From assembly GCA_029939385.1 (NCBI GenBank), contig JAOZSZ010000003.1, forward strand, positions 1 through 20,808: a DNA stretch of 20,808 nt. The letters are read 5' to 3'. This stretch comes from Pontiella sp. (lineage in GTDB: Bacteria > Verrucomicrobiota > Kiritimatiellia > Kiritimatiellales > Pontiellaceae). A program made the position numbers and the translations under genes. The notes beneath the pieces are model-generated. The model saw nothing but the letters and a program-made list of their open reading frames with translations. It was not told where the DNA came from and searched no databases. Shown here one piece after another: positions 6,943-14,572 of this stretch; position 1 is the stretch's first letter; each line of letters starts with the position of its first letter.

Positions 6943-9342
6943 ATGAATCTACTAAAGAGAATCAAGTCCGACATTCGGAACAATAGGAAGGAACGAATAT
7001 TTGGTATCCGAATGCGAACCATCCTTTTTTCTTGGCTGGTGAGCATTACATCCCTTGGAATCTTTTTCGTCCATGTTCTTTCTTCTCATAATCAGATTAT
7101 TCGTGAATCGCTCCAGACTACGCTAAATCAAACCATGGAGAATGTCGTCTATATCGGAATCATCTGTATTTTTTTGTCTCTGCTGGCCTCCATTCTTTAT
7201 GCCGGTCGCTTAGTTCGGCCTATTCTTTGCCTTCAACAGGCGATTGATCGAGTGGCCGATGGGGATTTTTCTACGGTTGAAAACATTCAAACAGGAAATG
7301 AAATAGAGGGCCTCTATGAGGCCTTTAATTCTATGTCTGAGGTGATTCGTGAAACGCAGGAAAACCTTATATTTGAAAAGAAGAAAGCAGATGCGGCGAC
7401 CCAGGAAAAATCAAAATTCTTAGCCACTATGAGTCATGAGATACGGACTCCACTTAATGGTGTAGTGGGTATGCTGAGACTTCTGAAAGGAACCCCACTA
7501 ACGACCAAACAACAACATTTTGTCCAGCGGGGGGAACTCGCCGCGGAAACATTGCTTACCACGATCAATAATATTCTCGATTTTTCGAAGATTGAAGCGG
7601 GTAAACTTGAAATCAACATACACCCCTTCAATCTCCGAGAGATGGTTGATAATGTGGTACAGATGTTTGCGCACCAAACGAGTGAAAAGAATATTGGATT
7701 ATCTTTCATTATCGACCCTGACGTTCCATTGGCCATCATGGGAGATTCTACACGCATCACACAAATACTGGCTAATCTGTTAAGTAATGCCGTGAAATTT
7801 ACAGACTCGGGTGATGTCTCTATTCGTGTTGAATTAGAGGGAAAAACGGATCTTAAGGAAGGTACCGTTCACTTTAAGGTCGAGGATTCAGGAATTGGAA
7901 TCCGTTCAAATGAATTATCTCGCATCTTTGAGCCTTTCCAGCAGGAGGATGGTTCCACCACCCGCCGATTTGGTGGCACGGGTCTTGGGCTTGGTATATG
8001 CAAACAACTAGTCTCTCTCATGGACGGAGAAATAGGGGTGAAAAGTTGTGTTGGCGAAGGGTCGGTCTTTGAGTTCACACTTCCCTTTTCCATAGCGAAT
8101 GTAGCCCCAAAGCGGACGACTAATCTACATGGGAAACGCGTTCTAATTGTAGAGAACAACGCTATACAGCGCGAAGCCCTTTGCCAGCAACTTGAAGTGT
8201 GGGGAGGGGTGGCCGTCGAAGCGGAGTGCGGAGTGGATGCGCTCGCTCTCATGCATGAATCTTCAGCAGCGGGCACTCCGGTCAATCTTGTCATTATCGC
8301 TTGGGAATTGCCGGATACTAGCGGTGAAGAGCTTGGGAATAAAATCCGACTTAGCTCCTGCTTTCAGAATGTGGGGCTGTTTCTAATGGGGCCAATTTCC
8401 GAAATAAACACGCGGCTTCAAGAGTCTAAGTTTTCTGCATTCCTATCCAAACCAGTGCGCCAATCCGAACTTTATGATGCCTTAGTCGATTATATGAACC
8501 TTGATCCCGAAAGTGCGGACACCTCGGCGGTCGGAGCCCACTTATCGGTTAAAGGGGGTTTGAAAAAGAGGGTTTTGGTTGTGGAAGACAATGAGATTAA
8601 TCAGGAAGTTGCCTTTGAAATATTGCAGTCATCTGGACATACGTGCGTGCTTGTTAGCAATGGAAGCGAGGCGGTAGAGGAAACGCTTCTAAATGAATAT
8701 GACCTTGTTTTTATGGATTGCATGATGCCCGAAATGGATGGCTATGAAGCAACCCAGTATATTCGCAAACGTGAACAGGGAACTCAAAAACGCGTGCCGA
8801 TTATTGCCCTGACGGCCAGTGCAATGGATGGAGATCGCGCGCGCTGCCTAGAGGCAGGAATGGATGACTATATCTGTAAGCCCGTTGTCCCCGAGGAAAT
8901 GTTTAAAATGGTTAAAAAATGGAGTAACGACAAGAGTGTCGCCTGTACGGATCAGGATCGTTTGTTAACCATTTCTTCACGCATATTTGATTATGCGGCT
9001 TTGCGAAGGCGTTGCATGGGCAATAATGCTCTTGTCGAAAAATTAATCCTTAAGTTTTTTGATCAACTTAATAATGATATGGAAAGCCTTTCTTTAGCTC
9101 TCTCACAATCGGATATCGAAAAAATAGTTTTAATTGCTCATCGGATGAAGGGTTCCTCTGTAAATCTGTCCATGAAAGGGGTTTATAAATCTGCTGAAAG
9201 GCTCGAATCGCTTTCTCGAAAAGGGAGCTATGACATGCTGGCTGATAGCTTTGCTGAATTACGCACCCAAGTGGCCACCCTTAAAATGTGTATTTCGATA
9301 TATAGCGGAGAGCAGGAAAGGCCTTTAGAGAGGAACGCGTGA
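6943..9342 (+). CDS. membrane hybrid sensor histidine kinase (HAMP-kinase-pseudoreceiver-receiver-HPt)
   Basis: A 799-residue inner-membrane sensor kinase of BarA/RpfC-like layout. Two membrane helices (about 27-47 and 68-88) bracket a periplasmic loop of only about 20 residues, so there is no room for a periplasmic sensor domain. A HAMP domain (89-145) follows. The kinase has H165 in the intact MSHEIRTPLNG box, the N-box NLLSNAVKFT and G-boxes DSGIGI and GGTGLGLGI. The first receiver-like domain (about 400-510) is dead: A453 replaces the phospho-accepting Asp. The second (about 540-660) is intact, with D592 and the CKP lysine. The C-terminal HPt carries H733 in AHRMKGSS. The ribosome site is AGAGGAAG. 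The gene follows the cysteine-cluster protein by 86 bases and overlaps the next gene, so the three are probably co-expressed. The signal is unknown. Confidence 0.94.
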   Translation: MNLLKRIKSDIRNNRKERIFGIRMRTILFSWLVSITSLGIFFVHVLSSHNQIIRESLQTTLNQTMENVVYIGIICIFLSLLASILYAGRLVRPILCLQQAIDRVADGDFSTVENIQTGNEIEGLYEAFNSMSEVIRETQENLIFEKKKADAATQEKSKFLATMSHEIRTPLNGVVGMLRLLKGTPLTTKQQHFVQRGELAAETLLTTINNILDFSKIEAGKLEINIHPFNLREMVDNVVQMFAHQTSEKNIGLSFIIDPDVPLAIMGDSTRITQILANLLSNAVKFTDSGDVSIRVELEGKTDLKEGTVHFKVEDSGIGIRSNELSRIFEPFQQEDGSTTRRFGGTGLGLGICKQLVSLMDGEIGVKSCVGEGSVFEFTLPFSIANVAPKRTTNLHGKRVLIVENNAIQREALCQQLEVWGGVAVEAECGVDALALMHESSAAGTPVNLVIIAWELPDTSGEELGNKIRLSSCFQNVGLFLMGPISEINTRLQESKFSAFLSKPVRQSELYDALVDYMNLDPESADTSAVGAHLSVKGGLKKRVLVVEDNEINQEVAFEILQSSGHTCVLVSNGSEAVEETLLNEYDLVFMDCMMPEMDGYEATQYIRKREQGTQKRVPIIALTASAMDGDRARCLEAGMDDYICKPVVPEEMFKMVKKWSNDKSVACTDQDRLLTISSRIFDYAALRRRCMGNNALVEKLILKFFDQLNNDMESLSLALSQSDIEKIVLIAHRMKGSSVNLSMKGVYKSAERLESLSRKGSYDMLADSFAELRTQVATLKMCISIYSGEQERPLERNA
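9327..9334 (+). promoter_or_regulatory. ribosome binding site choosing ATG 9342 over GTG 9339
   Basis: AGAGAGGA lies seven bases before ATG 9342. A GTG codon at 9339 is also in frame but only four bases away. The ATG shares one base with the preceding stop (TGATG), the usual arrangement for translational coupling. Confidence 0.6.
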
Positions 9343-11264
9343 TGAGTACAGATAAAAATAGCGGTCCGTGCATTCTTGTTGTCGATGATGACATTACTGT
9401 ACGTATGATAGCTCAGGAATGCCTCGCCGTATCTGGATTTACGGTTGTAACAATGGAGAGCGCCAAGGATGCACTGGATCAGTGGGATGTGATACAGCCA
9501 GATGCCGTGATCCTTGATGTATTAATGCCGGAGATGGATGGTTTTGAAGCCTGTCGCGCCATCAGAATTCTTTCGAATCGAAAGAATCTACCCATTTTAA
9601 TGATGACCTCTCTGGCTGATCCGAAAACAATTAAAACGGCTTACGAGGCTGGCGCAACGGAATTCTCGGTTAAACCACTCAACTGGAGTGTTGAGGCCTA
9701 TCGTCTAGAAAATTTACTACGAATGGCTAATAATACGGAGAGATACTATCGCGCCCAAGAGAAATGGAGCCGCACGTTTGATGCGATGACAGACCTTGTT
9801 CTTGTTTTGAATGCCGATCTGCAGATCGTCCAGGCGAATACGGCAGCGAGAGAAGCGGTGGCTTGTAATTCCAAAGATTTGATTGGACAGACTTATTGCG
9901 AAGCCTTCTGCCGATCGAAAGATCAACAAGCGAATTGTCAGGTGCGCGCGGCTTTGACTTCTGGAAAAAAAATAGTTCTCGAACGTAATGATGCGTGTCA
10001 GGAAGGAACGTTTCTTGTTTCGATTTTACCTATATTTGATGAGATGGGAAATGTGATCCAGATAATCTACACGGCAAAAGATGTCACGAAAGAGAGACAC
10101 CTCGAAACCCAAATTCGTCTCGCCCAGAAGATGGAGGCTATGGGGACTTTTTCCGGTGGCCTTGCTCATGATTTTAACAATTTACTTCAGGCGATCCTAG
10201 GGTTTACGGAGCTCGTTACAAATAACATAGATCCAGATGACCGGAATCAGAAGTTTTTAGAAGAAATCAAGACAACGGTCTTCCGAGGAAGCCATATATC
10301 GCGCCAATTATTGACCATGAGTCAAAAGATAGAGAGTAGAAAGGAAGTCGTTCATCTCAATCCGATAATAGATAATATGTCGCATTTGCTTAGTAGAACG
10401 ATATCAAAATTGGTTGAGCAAAAGGTGAATCTTGCGGAAGATCTATGGGCCGTTAACGTTGATACAGGGCAAATAGAACAGGTTCTGATGAATTTGGCCG
10501 TTAATGCGAAGCATGCTATGCCCCATGGCGGAACGTTAACGATTGAATCTAAAAATATTCAATTAAGTCCGTACTACTGCGAAATCCATCCCGATGTAAC
10601 GCCCGGAAAATATGTCATGCTTTCTCTTTCCGATACGGGGTGTGGAATGGATAAAGAAACTCAGTCTCGGATTTTTGAGCCCTTCTTTACCACGCGTGAT
10701 CCCGACAAGGGGACGGGGCTCGGCCTTGCAATGGTCTACGGAATTATAAAAAACCATGAGGGGCAAGTGGAGTGTTATAGTGAGATCGATCAGGGAACTA
10801 TATTTAAGATCTATATTCCTGCCGTGGATAATCTAGATGAGTCCGTTTCGCTGACCTCTCCAGAGGAGGAGCCGATTGTTGGCGGTACGGAGAATATATT
10901 AGTGGTCGATGATGATCCATCGATTCGTTATATCGCAAAAAAACTTCTGATGGATGCGGGCTATCGTGTATCGCTCGCCGTTGATGGAAGTCATGCTTTA
11001 AAAATACACCATCAGAGCGAGGATGTATTTAATCTCATCATTTTGGATATTAATATGCCCGTGATGGGGGGCGTGGAATGCATGGATCGGCTTCGCGAGC
11101 AAGATGCGAATTTACCGATCCTACTTGCCAGTGGCTTTCCTTGCAGTAAAGCGTGTAGTGATCGCCTTGGAAGCCGACTCCATTATATGGATAAGCCTTT
11201 TCATGAGAAGCAACTTTTACAGGCCGTTCGATCGTTGCTCGACTTCCCTGCGAAGAAATCATAA
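9342..11264 (+). CDS. soluble hybrid histidine kinase (receiver-PAS-kinase-receiver)
   Basis: A 640-residue cytoplasmic protein without membrane helices. An N-terminal receiver (about 5-120) has D59 and a VKP lysine. A PAS domain (about 145-255) holds a group of cysteines, C175, C186, C190 and C199, so metal, haem or redox sensing is possible. The kinase has H276 in GGLAHDFNNLL, the N-box NLAVNAKHA and G-boxes DTGCGM and GTGLGLAM. The C-terminal receiver (about 518-636) has D569 and a DKP lysine. This H-box type is usual in kinases that phosphorylate their own attached receiver. The TGATG overlap with the preceding kinase implies coupled translation. The two receivers offer targets for the HPt of the upstream protein. 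No DNA-binding, cyclic-di-GMP or other output domain is present. I start at ATG 9342 rather than GTG 9339. Confidence 0.93.
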   Translation: MSTDKNSGPCILVVDDDITVRMIAQECLAVSGFTVVTMESAKDALDQWDVIQPDAVILDVLMPEMDGFEACRAIRILSNRKNLPILMMTSLADPKTIKTAYEAGATEFSVKPLNWSVEAYRLENLLRMANNTERYYRAQEKWSRTFDAMTDLVLVLNADLQIVQANTAAREAVACNSKDLIGQTYCEAFCRSKDQQANCQVRAALTSGKKIVLERNDACQEGTFLVSILPIFDEMGNVIQIIYTAKDVTKERHLETQIRLAQKMEAMGTFSGGLAHDFNNLLQAILGFTELVTNNIDPDDRNQKFLEEIKTTVFRGSHISRQLLTMSQKIESRKEVVHLNPIIDNMSHLLSRTISKLVEQKVNLAEDLWAVNVDTGQIEQVLMNLAVNAKHAMPHGGTLTIESKNIQLSPYYCEIHPDVTPGKYVMLSLSDTGCGMDKETQSRIFEPFFTTRDPDKGTGLGLAMVYGIIKNHEGQVECYSEIDQGTIFKIYIPAVDNLDESVSLTSPEEEPIVGGTENILVVDDDPSIRYIAKKLLMDAGYRVSLAVDGSHALKIHHQSEDVFNLIILDINMPVMGGVECMDRLREQDANLPILLASGFPCSKACSDRLGSRLHYMDKPFHEKQLLQAVRSLLDFPAKKS

Positions 11265-11312
11265 CTCCAATCTCGGCCGCTTTGTGGACCTATAGCAGGA
11301 ATTCAAGTAGCG
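11265..11312. other. short gap between convergent genes
   Basis: This 48-base gap separates the 3' end of the receiver-PAS-kinase gene from the 3' end of the methyltransferase gene. The only structure is a weak five-base-pair stem, ATAGC (11292-11296) with GCTAT (11312-11316), with a 15-base loop and a short T-run; it may serve as a poor terminator. Confidence 0.35.
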
Positions 11313-12083
11313 CTATTTTTGCGTGATTTGAAACATACAAATGCTTCCGGCGATGGCGGCATTGAGGGATTCGCACTCTTCTGTGAGGGGGATCGTAATT
11401 TTTTGGGTGGCGCATTGCATGAGTTCGGGGGAAACCCCGTGTGCCTCGGAGCCCACCACTAATACTGTTTTTTTTGAAAAAGAGGTTTGGTAAAGATTCT
11501 TTCCGCCGAGGCCCGTGGTGACACAAAGGTCGTAACCTTCCTTGAGTAGCTGATCGACATTGTCCTGCGAAATATTCCAAATATTAGAAAAGGCAAAGGT
11601 TCCCATGGTGGAGCGAATTACTTTGGGGTTAAAGGGTTCAACACCGTCGCCGTAAAGTAATATGCCGTTGAATCCAGCTCCGACGGCAGAGCGAATGAGT
11701 GTTCCAAGATTCCCGGGATCGCGGATGGAATCGAGCAAGAGATAGTGGCCTTCATCTCTTTGGATTTTGAAGGGAATGGGGGTGTAGCGGACGATGCCAA
11801 GAATGCCTTGAGCCTGTTGTACATCGGAGATTTTTGCGAAAATAAAGTCGGGAAGAATGACGGTGTCGATGGTGCTAGGAAGGCGAGGGGTATCTTTGTA
11901 ATCCTTGGAAACAACGAGGGTCTCGATGGTGTATTGGTTGCTCTGATGGGTGAGCATCCGCTCGATTCCGCGCTGACCTTCTACAATGAATCGCCCGCTT
12001 TCCTGACGTGCTTTTTTCGAAGCGGCCAGAGCGCGGAGTTCCTTGACGAAGGAGTTGGTGCTAGATGTAATTTCACGAATCAT
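11313..12083 (-). CDS. TrmH/SpoU family RNA 2'-O-methyltransferase
   Basis: A 256-residue SPOUT-fold enzyme that would methylate a ribose in rRNA or tRNA using S-adenosylmethionine. The N-terminal substrate-binding domain (about 1-95) contains the usual RFIVEGQRGIERML stretch. The catalytic domain shows motif 1 with DSIRDPGNLGTLIRSA, including the conserved N-L-G-T and Arg. Motif 2 is VVGSEAHGVSPEL and motif 3 is IPLTEECESLNAAIAGSI, which together form the knotted cofactor pocket. I use ATG 12083, with a weak GGA eight to ten bases upstream; a TTG at 12095 would add four residues. It is divergent from murB and convergent with the signalling cluster, so probably a single-gene transcript. The exact nucleotide target cannot be told from sequence. 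Confidence 0.93.
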   Translation of the reverse strand: MIREITSSTNSFVKELRALAASKKARQESGRFIVEGQRGIERMLTHQSNQYTIETLVVSKDYKDTPRLPSTIDTVILPDFIFAKISDVQQAQGILGIVRYTPIPFKIQRDEGHYLLLDSIRDPGNLGTLIRSAVGAGFNGILLYGDGVEPFNPKVIRSTMGTFAFSNIWNISQDNVDQLLKEGYDLCVTTGLGGKNLYQTSFSKKTVLVVGSEAHGVSPELMQCATQKITIPLTEECESLNAAIAGSICMFQITQK

Positions 12084-12090
12084 TTTTAAG

Positions 12091-12103
12091 TCCAAGGCTT
12101 GGA
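12091..12103. promoter_or_regulatory. perfect palindrome between divergent trmH-type gene and murB
   Basis: TCCAAG-G-CTTGGA is an inverted repeat with six-base arms and a one-base centre. It lies in the 68-base gap between the two divergent genes. A one-base centre is too tight for a hairpin and suits a dimeric DNA-binding protein. No matching site was noticed elsewhere in the window, so function is uncertain. Confidence 0.3.
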
Positions 12104-12151
12104 AATTACCGGACGGATGATTAGCATGGCGAGAATTTTGCGAAGGAAACC

Positions 12152-13087
12152 ATGATTGATGAAATCCTATTAAAGAAACTTCCTCGGCACGTGTCCATAA
12201 TTTCTAAGGCTAAATTGAGTGATTATACGACCTTTCAACTGGGAGGATATTGCCCCTTTTTGATCGATTGTCCAGATGAAGAATCCTTGGTGCAGACGAT
12301 TACGCTGCTTGGGGCGCAGTCGGTCGAGTTTTTAGTGATTGGACAGGGGTCGAACCTCCTTGTGGCCGACGCTGGCCTCCAGCAGGTGGTGGTGCGTTAT
12401 TGTGCTGAGAATGCGGCGGATGTGACTTTCGAGGGTAATTTGGTGCGTGTTTCTGGCCATACGCTGGTGGATGATTTGGCGCGGTTAACGATTGAAAAAG
12501 GCCTGGGCGATCTTTCGTATTGTAGTGGCATTCCTGGAACGGTGGGGGGGGCAATTGCTGGAAATGCGGGCGCCTTTGGCCAGCAGATGGGTGACGCGAT
12601 TGAATCGGTTCAGCTTTTAGATGTGGATGGGCGGCGGCATGAGGTGTCGGGTGCTGAATTAGGGTTTGAATATCGATCCTCAATTTTGAAACAAACGGGT
12701 GGGGTAATCTTAAGTGCTTTGCTTCGGCTTCAGCCGAAAGAGATTCGATCCATGAAGATGGAGCGAGAACGGATTTTAGAACTTCGGCGAACCAAGCATC
12801 CGGATTGGCGGACGATGCCGTGTGCGGGGAGTGTGTTTCGAAATATTGAGCCGACTTCGGCGGCCGATCGGCGACAGGCGGCGGGTTGGTTTCTCGAAGA
12901 GGCGGGGGTGAAGGATTTTCGGGTTGGCGGCGCGTATCTTTTTGAAAAGCACGCCAACATGATTGTGGCCGACTCGGGGGCTACGGCGCAGGATGTGTTT
13001 GAGCTTACGGAAAAAATGATTGAGGCGGTGCGGGATCGGTTTGGGTTTGAATTATATCGAGAGATTACGCTATGGGGCAAGTTTTGA
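12152..13087 (+). CDS. murB: UDP-N-acetylmuramate dehydrogenase (MurB)
   Basis: A 311-residue FAD enzyme that reduces UDP-N-acetylenolpyruvylglucosamine to UDP-N-acetylmuramate with NADPH in the cytoplasm, an early step of peptidoglycan synthesis. The FAD-binding half shows YTTFQLGG, the IGQGSNLLVAD loop and CSGIPGTVGGAIAGNAG. Catalytic residues are visible: R175 in FEYRSS, S227 in CAGSVFRN and E304 in LYREI. Length and the short C-terminal domain fit the type II enzymes without the extra E. coli loop. The ribosome site is AAGGAA. Neighbouring murC, ddl or fts genes are absent, so murB is outside the usual cell-wall cluster here. A run of eight G (12544-12551) lies in the GTVGGA codons. Confidence 0.96.
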   Translation: MIDEILLKKLPRHVSIISKAKLSDYTTFQLGGYCPFLIDCPDEESLVQTITLLGAQSVEFLVIGQGSNLLVADAGLQQVVVRYCAENAADVTFEGNLVRVSGHTLVDDLARLTIEKGLGDLSYCSGIPGTVGGAIAGNAGAFGQQMGDAIESVQLLDVDGRRHEVSGAELGFEYRSSILKQTGGVILSALLRLQPKEIRSMKMERERILELRRTKHPDWRTMPCAGSVFRNIEPTSAADRRQAAGWFLEEAGVKDFRVGGAYLFEKHANMIVADSGATAQDVFELTEKMIEAVRDRFGFELYREITLWGKF

Positions 13088-13147
13088 TGGATGAGGTTGA
13101 ATCACTCTTGCATTGCACGAAGGGATCGCAGCACTAATTTTTAAACG

Positions 13148-14248
13148 ATGACGAAAGAATTCAAAGAGTTGGCAAAATCAGCGGAAGCCGAACCTTCAAC
13201 GCGTAAAAGCGAGGGGGTGCGTCCTTTAACAACGGATGAGCGCATCGCCTTTGTGATTCTCTCTTTTTATATGGTTATCTTCTGCATTTGCACCTTTATG
13301 TATTGGGATTTCCTCGTCCTAAGAATTTTGGGCGTAACCTCGGCGGCGGGAGGGCTATTTCTTTTTGTGGCCGCTTTTTTCAATACGGAAGCCCCCGAAA
13401 AAAGCCATTCCATCCATCCCGTTCGTTCCTATCTTTTCAGTCTATTCATCATCCTGACGGCGCTCTTTTTTATTCGTTTTGTGGGGGGCATCATTAGTAA
13501 TTTTATTATGGCGACGCTGGTTCTTTACGGTGGATTGCTGGTTGTGCTGATTCTATTCCGGAAAGCGGTGGTGCACGTGGTTACTGTTTTGCTGGCGGTC
13601 GTATTTCTTTTCGTGACGATGAATAATCGTTGTGATGTGTTGGCCGGACGCATGACGTTTCAGGATGCCGTGCGGCAATGTGGGCAAGCCATATTTAGAG
13701 TGGCCCCCATTCAAGATATTGCCAATCTACTCATTGCCGGAAACTATATGGGATATCTCTCTCGCATTGATTATCGCAACGAACAAATTAATATTTTGAG
13801 TATCCGCACCGTTGCGGATAGCGGCGACGATGAGCTTCGTAAAACGGCGGCGATCTTCAAGTTTGTGAGTCATGAAATTTATTATATATCCGATCCCGCC
13901 GATGGAATTGAATATGCTAAAGATCCGATCATAACGCTTCTTGCTGGCGGGGGAGATTGCGATGATCAGGCGCTCTTATTGTGTTCGATGCTCGAAACCG
14001 TTGGGGTGAAAACCTACATGGCCTTTACCGATGGGCATGTTTTTGTTCTCGTTCGTTTCAATACGAAATATTCAGAACTTCCGTTCGCTCCTTATCTCTT
14101 TATTGATGAACAGCCTTGTTATGCGCTTGATCCGGTTGACCCCGATGCCGTGATTGGAAGGTGTATTGCGGCCCCTTCGAAGGTTAAACGTATATTTGAT
14201 GTTCGGCGTAAGACCCTCATGCATTTTTCGCTGGAAGAATCTATTTGA
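13148..14248 (+). CDS. membrane-anchored transglutaminase-like (papain-fold) protein
   Basis: A 366-residue protein. After a charged cytoplasmic start come five predicted membrane helices (about 33-55, 56-78, 94-115, 116-136 and 138-158), which would put the C-terminal domain outside the cytoplasmic membrane. That domain (about 215-340) has the transglutaminase-like triad: C271 in GGGDCDDQA, H297 in TDGHVFV and D328 in YALDPVD. Such domains act as proteases, peptide-crosslinking enzymes or inactive binding modules; the substrate here is unknown. No clear ribosome site precedes ATG 13148, so the start is less certain than the frame. It follows murB by 60 bases and precedes the zinc-ribbon gene by 70. 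I do not recognise a named family for the full-length protein. Confidence 0.85.
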   Translation: MTKEFKELAKSAEAEPSTRKSEGVRPLTTDERIAFVILSFYMVIFCICTFMYWDFLVLRILGVTSAAGGLFLFVAAFFNTEAPEKSHSIHPVRSYLFSLFIILTALFFIRFVGGIISNFIMATLVLYGGLLVVLILFRKAVVHVVTVLLAVVFLFVTMNNRCDVLAGRMTFQDAVRQCGQAIFRVAPIQDIANLLIAGNYMGYLSRIDYRNEQINILSIRTVADSGDDELRKTAAIFKFVSHEIYYISDPADGIEYAKDPIITLLAGGGDCDDQALLLCSMLETVGVKTYMAFTDGHVFVLVRFNTKYSELPFAPYLFIDEQPCYALDPVDPDAVIGRCIAAPSKVKRIFDVRRKTLMHFSLEESI

Positions 14249-14318
14249 ACAGCGGGCGATGCTTTTCAATTTCTGAAAACCATGCTAGAAATTCTCAACT
14301 GATTGGAAGGAACTTATT

Positions 14319-14570
14319 ATGCCTATTCGTGAATATATCGCCGTTGATCCAACGGCTTCTTGTAAATTTTGTAAAGAGCGTTTTGAGCAGGTTGAACCGA
14401 TGGATAGCCCACCCATCAGCCTTTGCCCTGAGTGCGGTAATAAGGTGCAACGCCAAATTTCTGCTCCACAAGTGGGCGGTTCCCAGTCGGGCTTCGATTC
14501 CCGCGCCAAGAGCGCGGGTTTTTCTAAGCTTGAAAAACTGGGTGCCGGCGAATATGAAAAAAAATATTAA
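14319..14570 (+). CDS. FmdB-type zinc ribbon protein
   Basis: An 83-residue protein whose first 50 residues form a single zinc ribbon. The pair C15/C18 (CKFC) and the pair in LCPECG (C36 and C39) make four zinc ligands, preceded by the MPxxEY start typical of FmdB-family regulatory ribbons. The tail is polar and ends in lysines (YEKKY). A good AAGGAA ribosome site precedes the ATG. It stops two bases before the recD2 start, so the two genes are probably translated together. The family has no firmly established role; DNA or protein binding is the usual guess. Confidence 0.85.
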   Translation: MPIREYIAVDPTASCKFCKERFEQVEPMDSPPISLCPECGNKVQRQISAPQVGGSQSGFDSRAKSAGFSKLEKLGAGEYEKKY

Positions 14571-14572
14571 GC

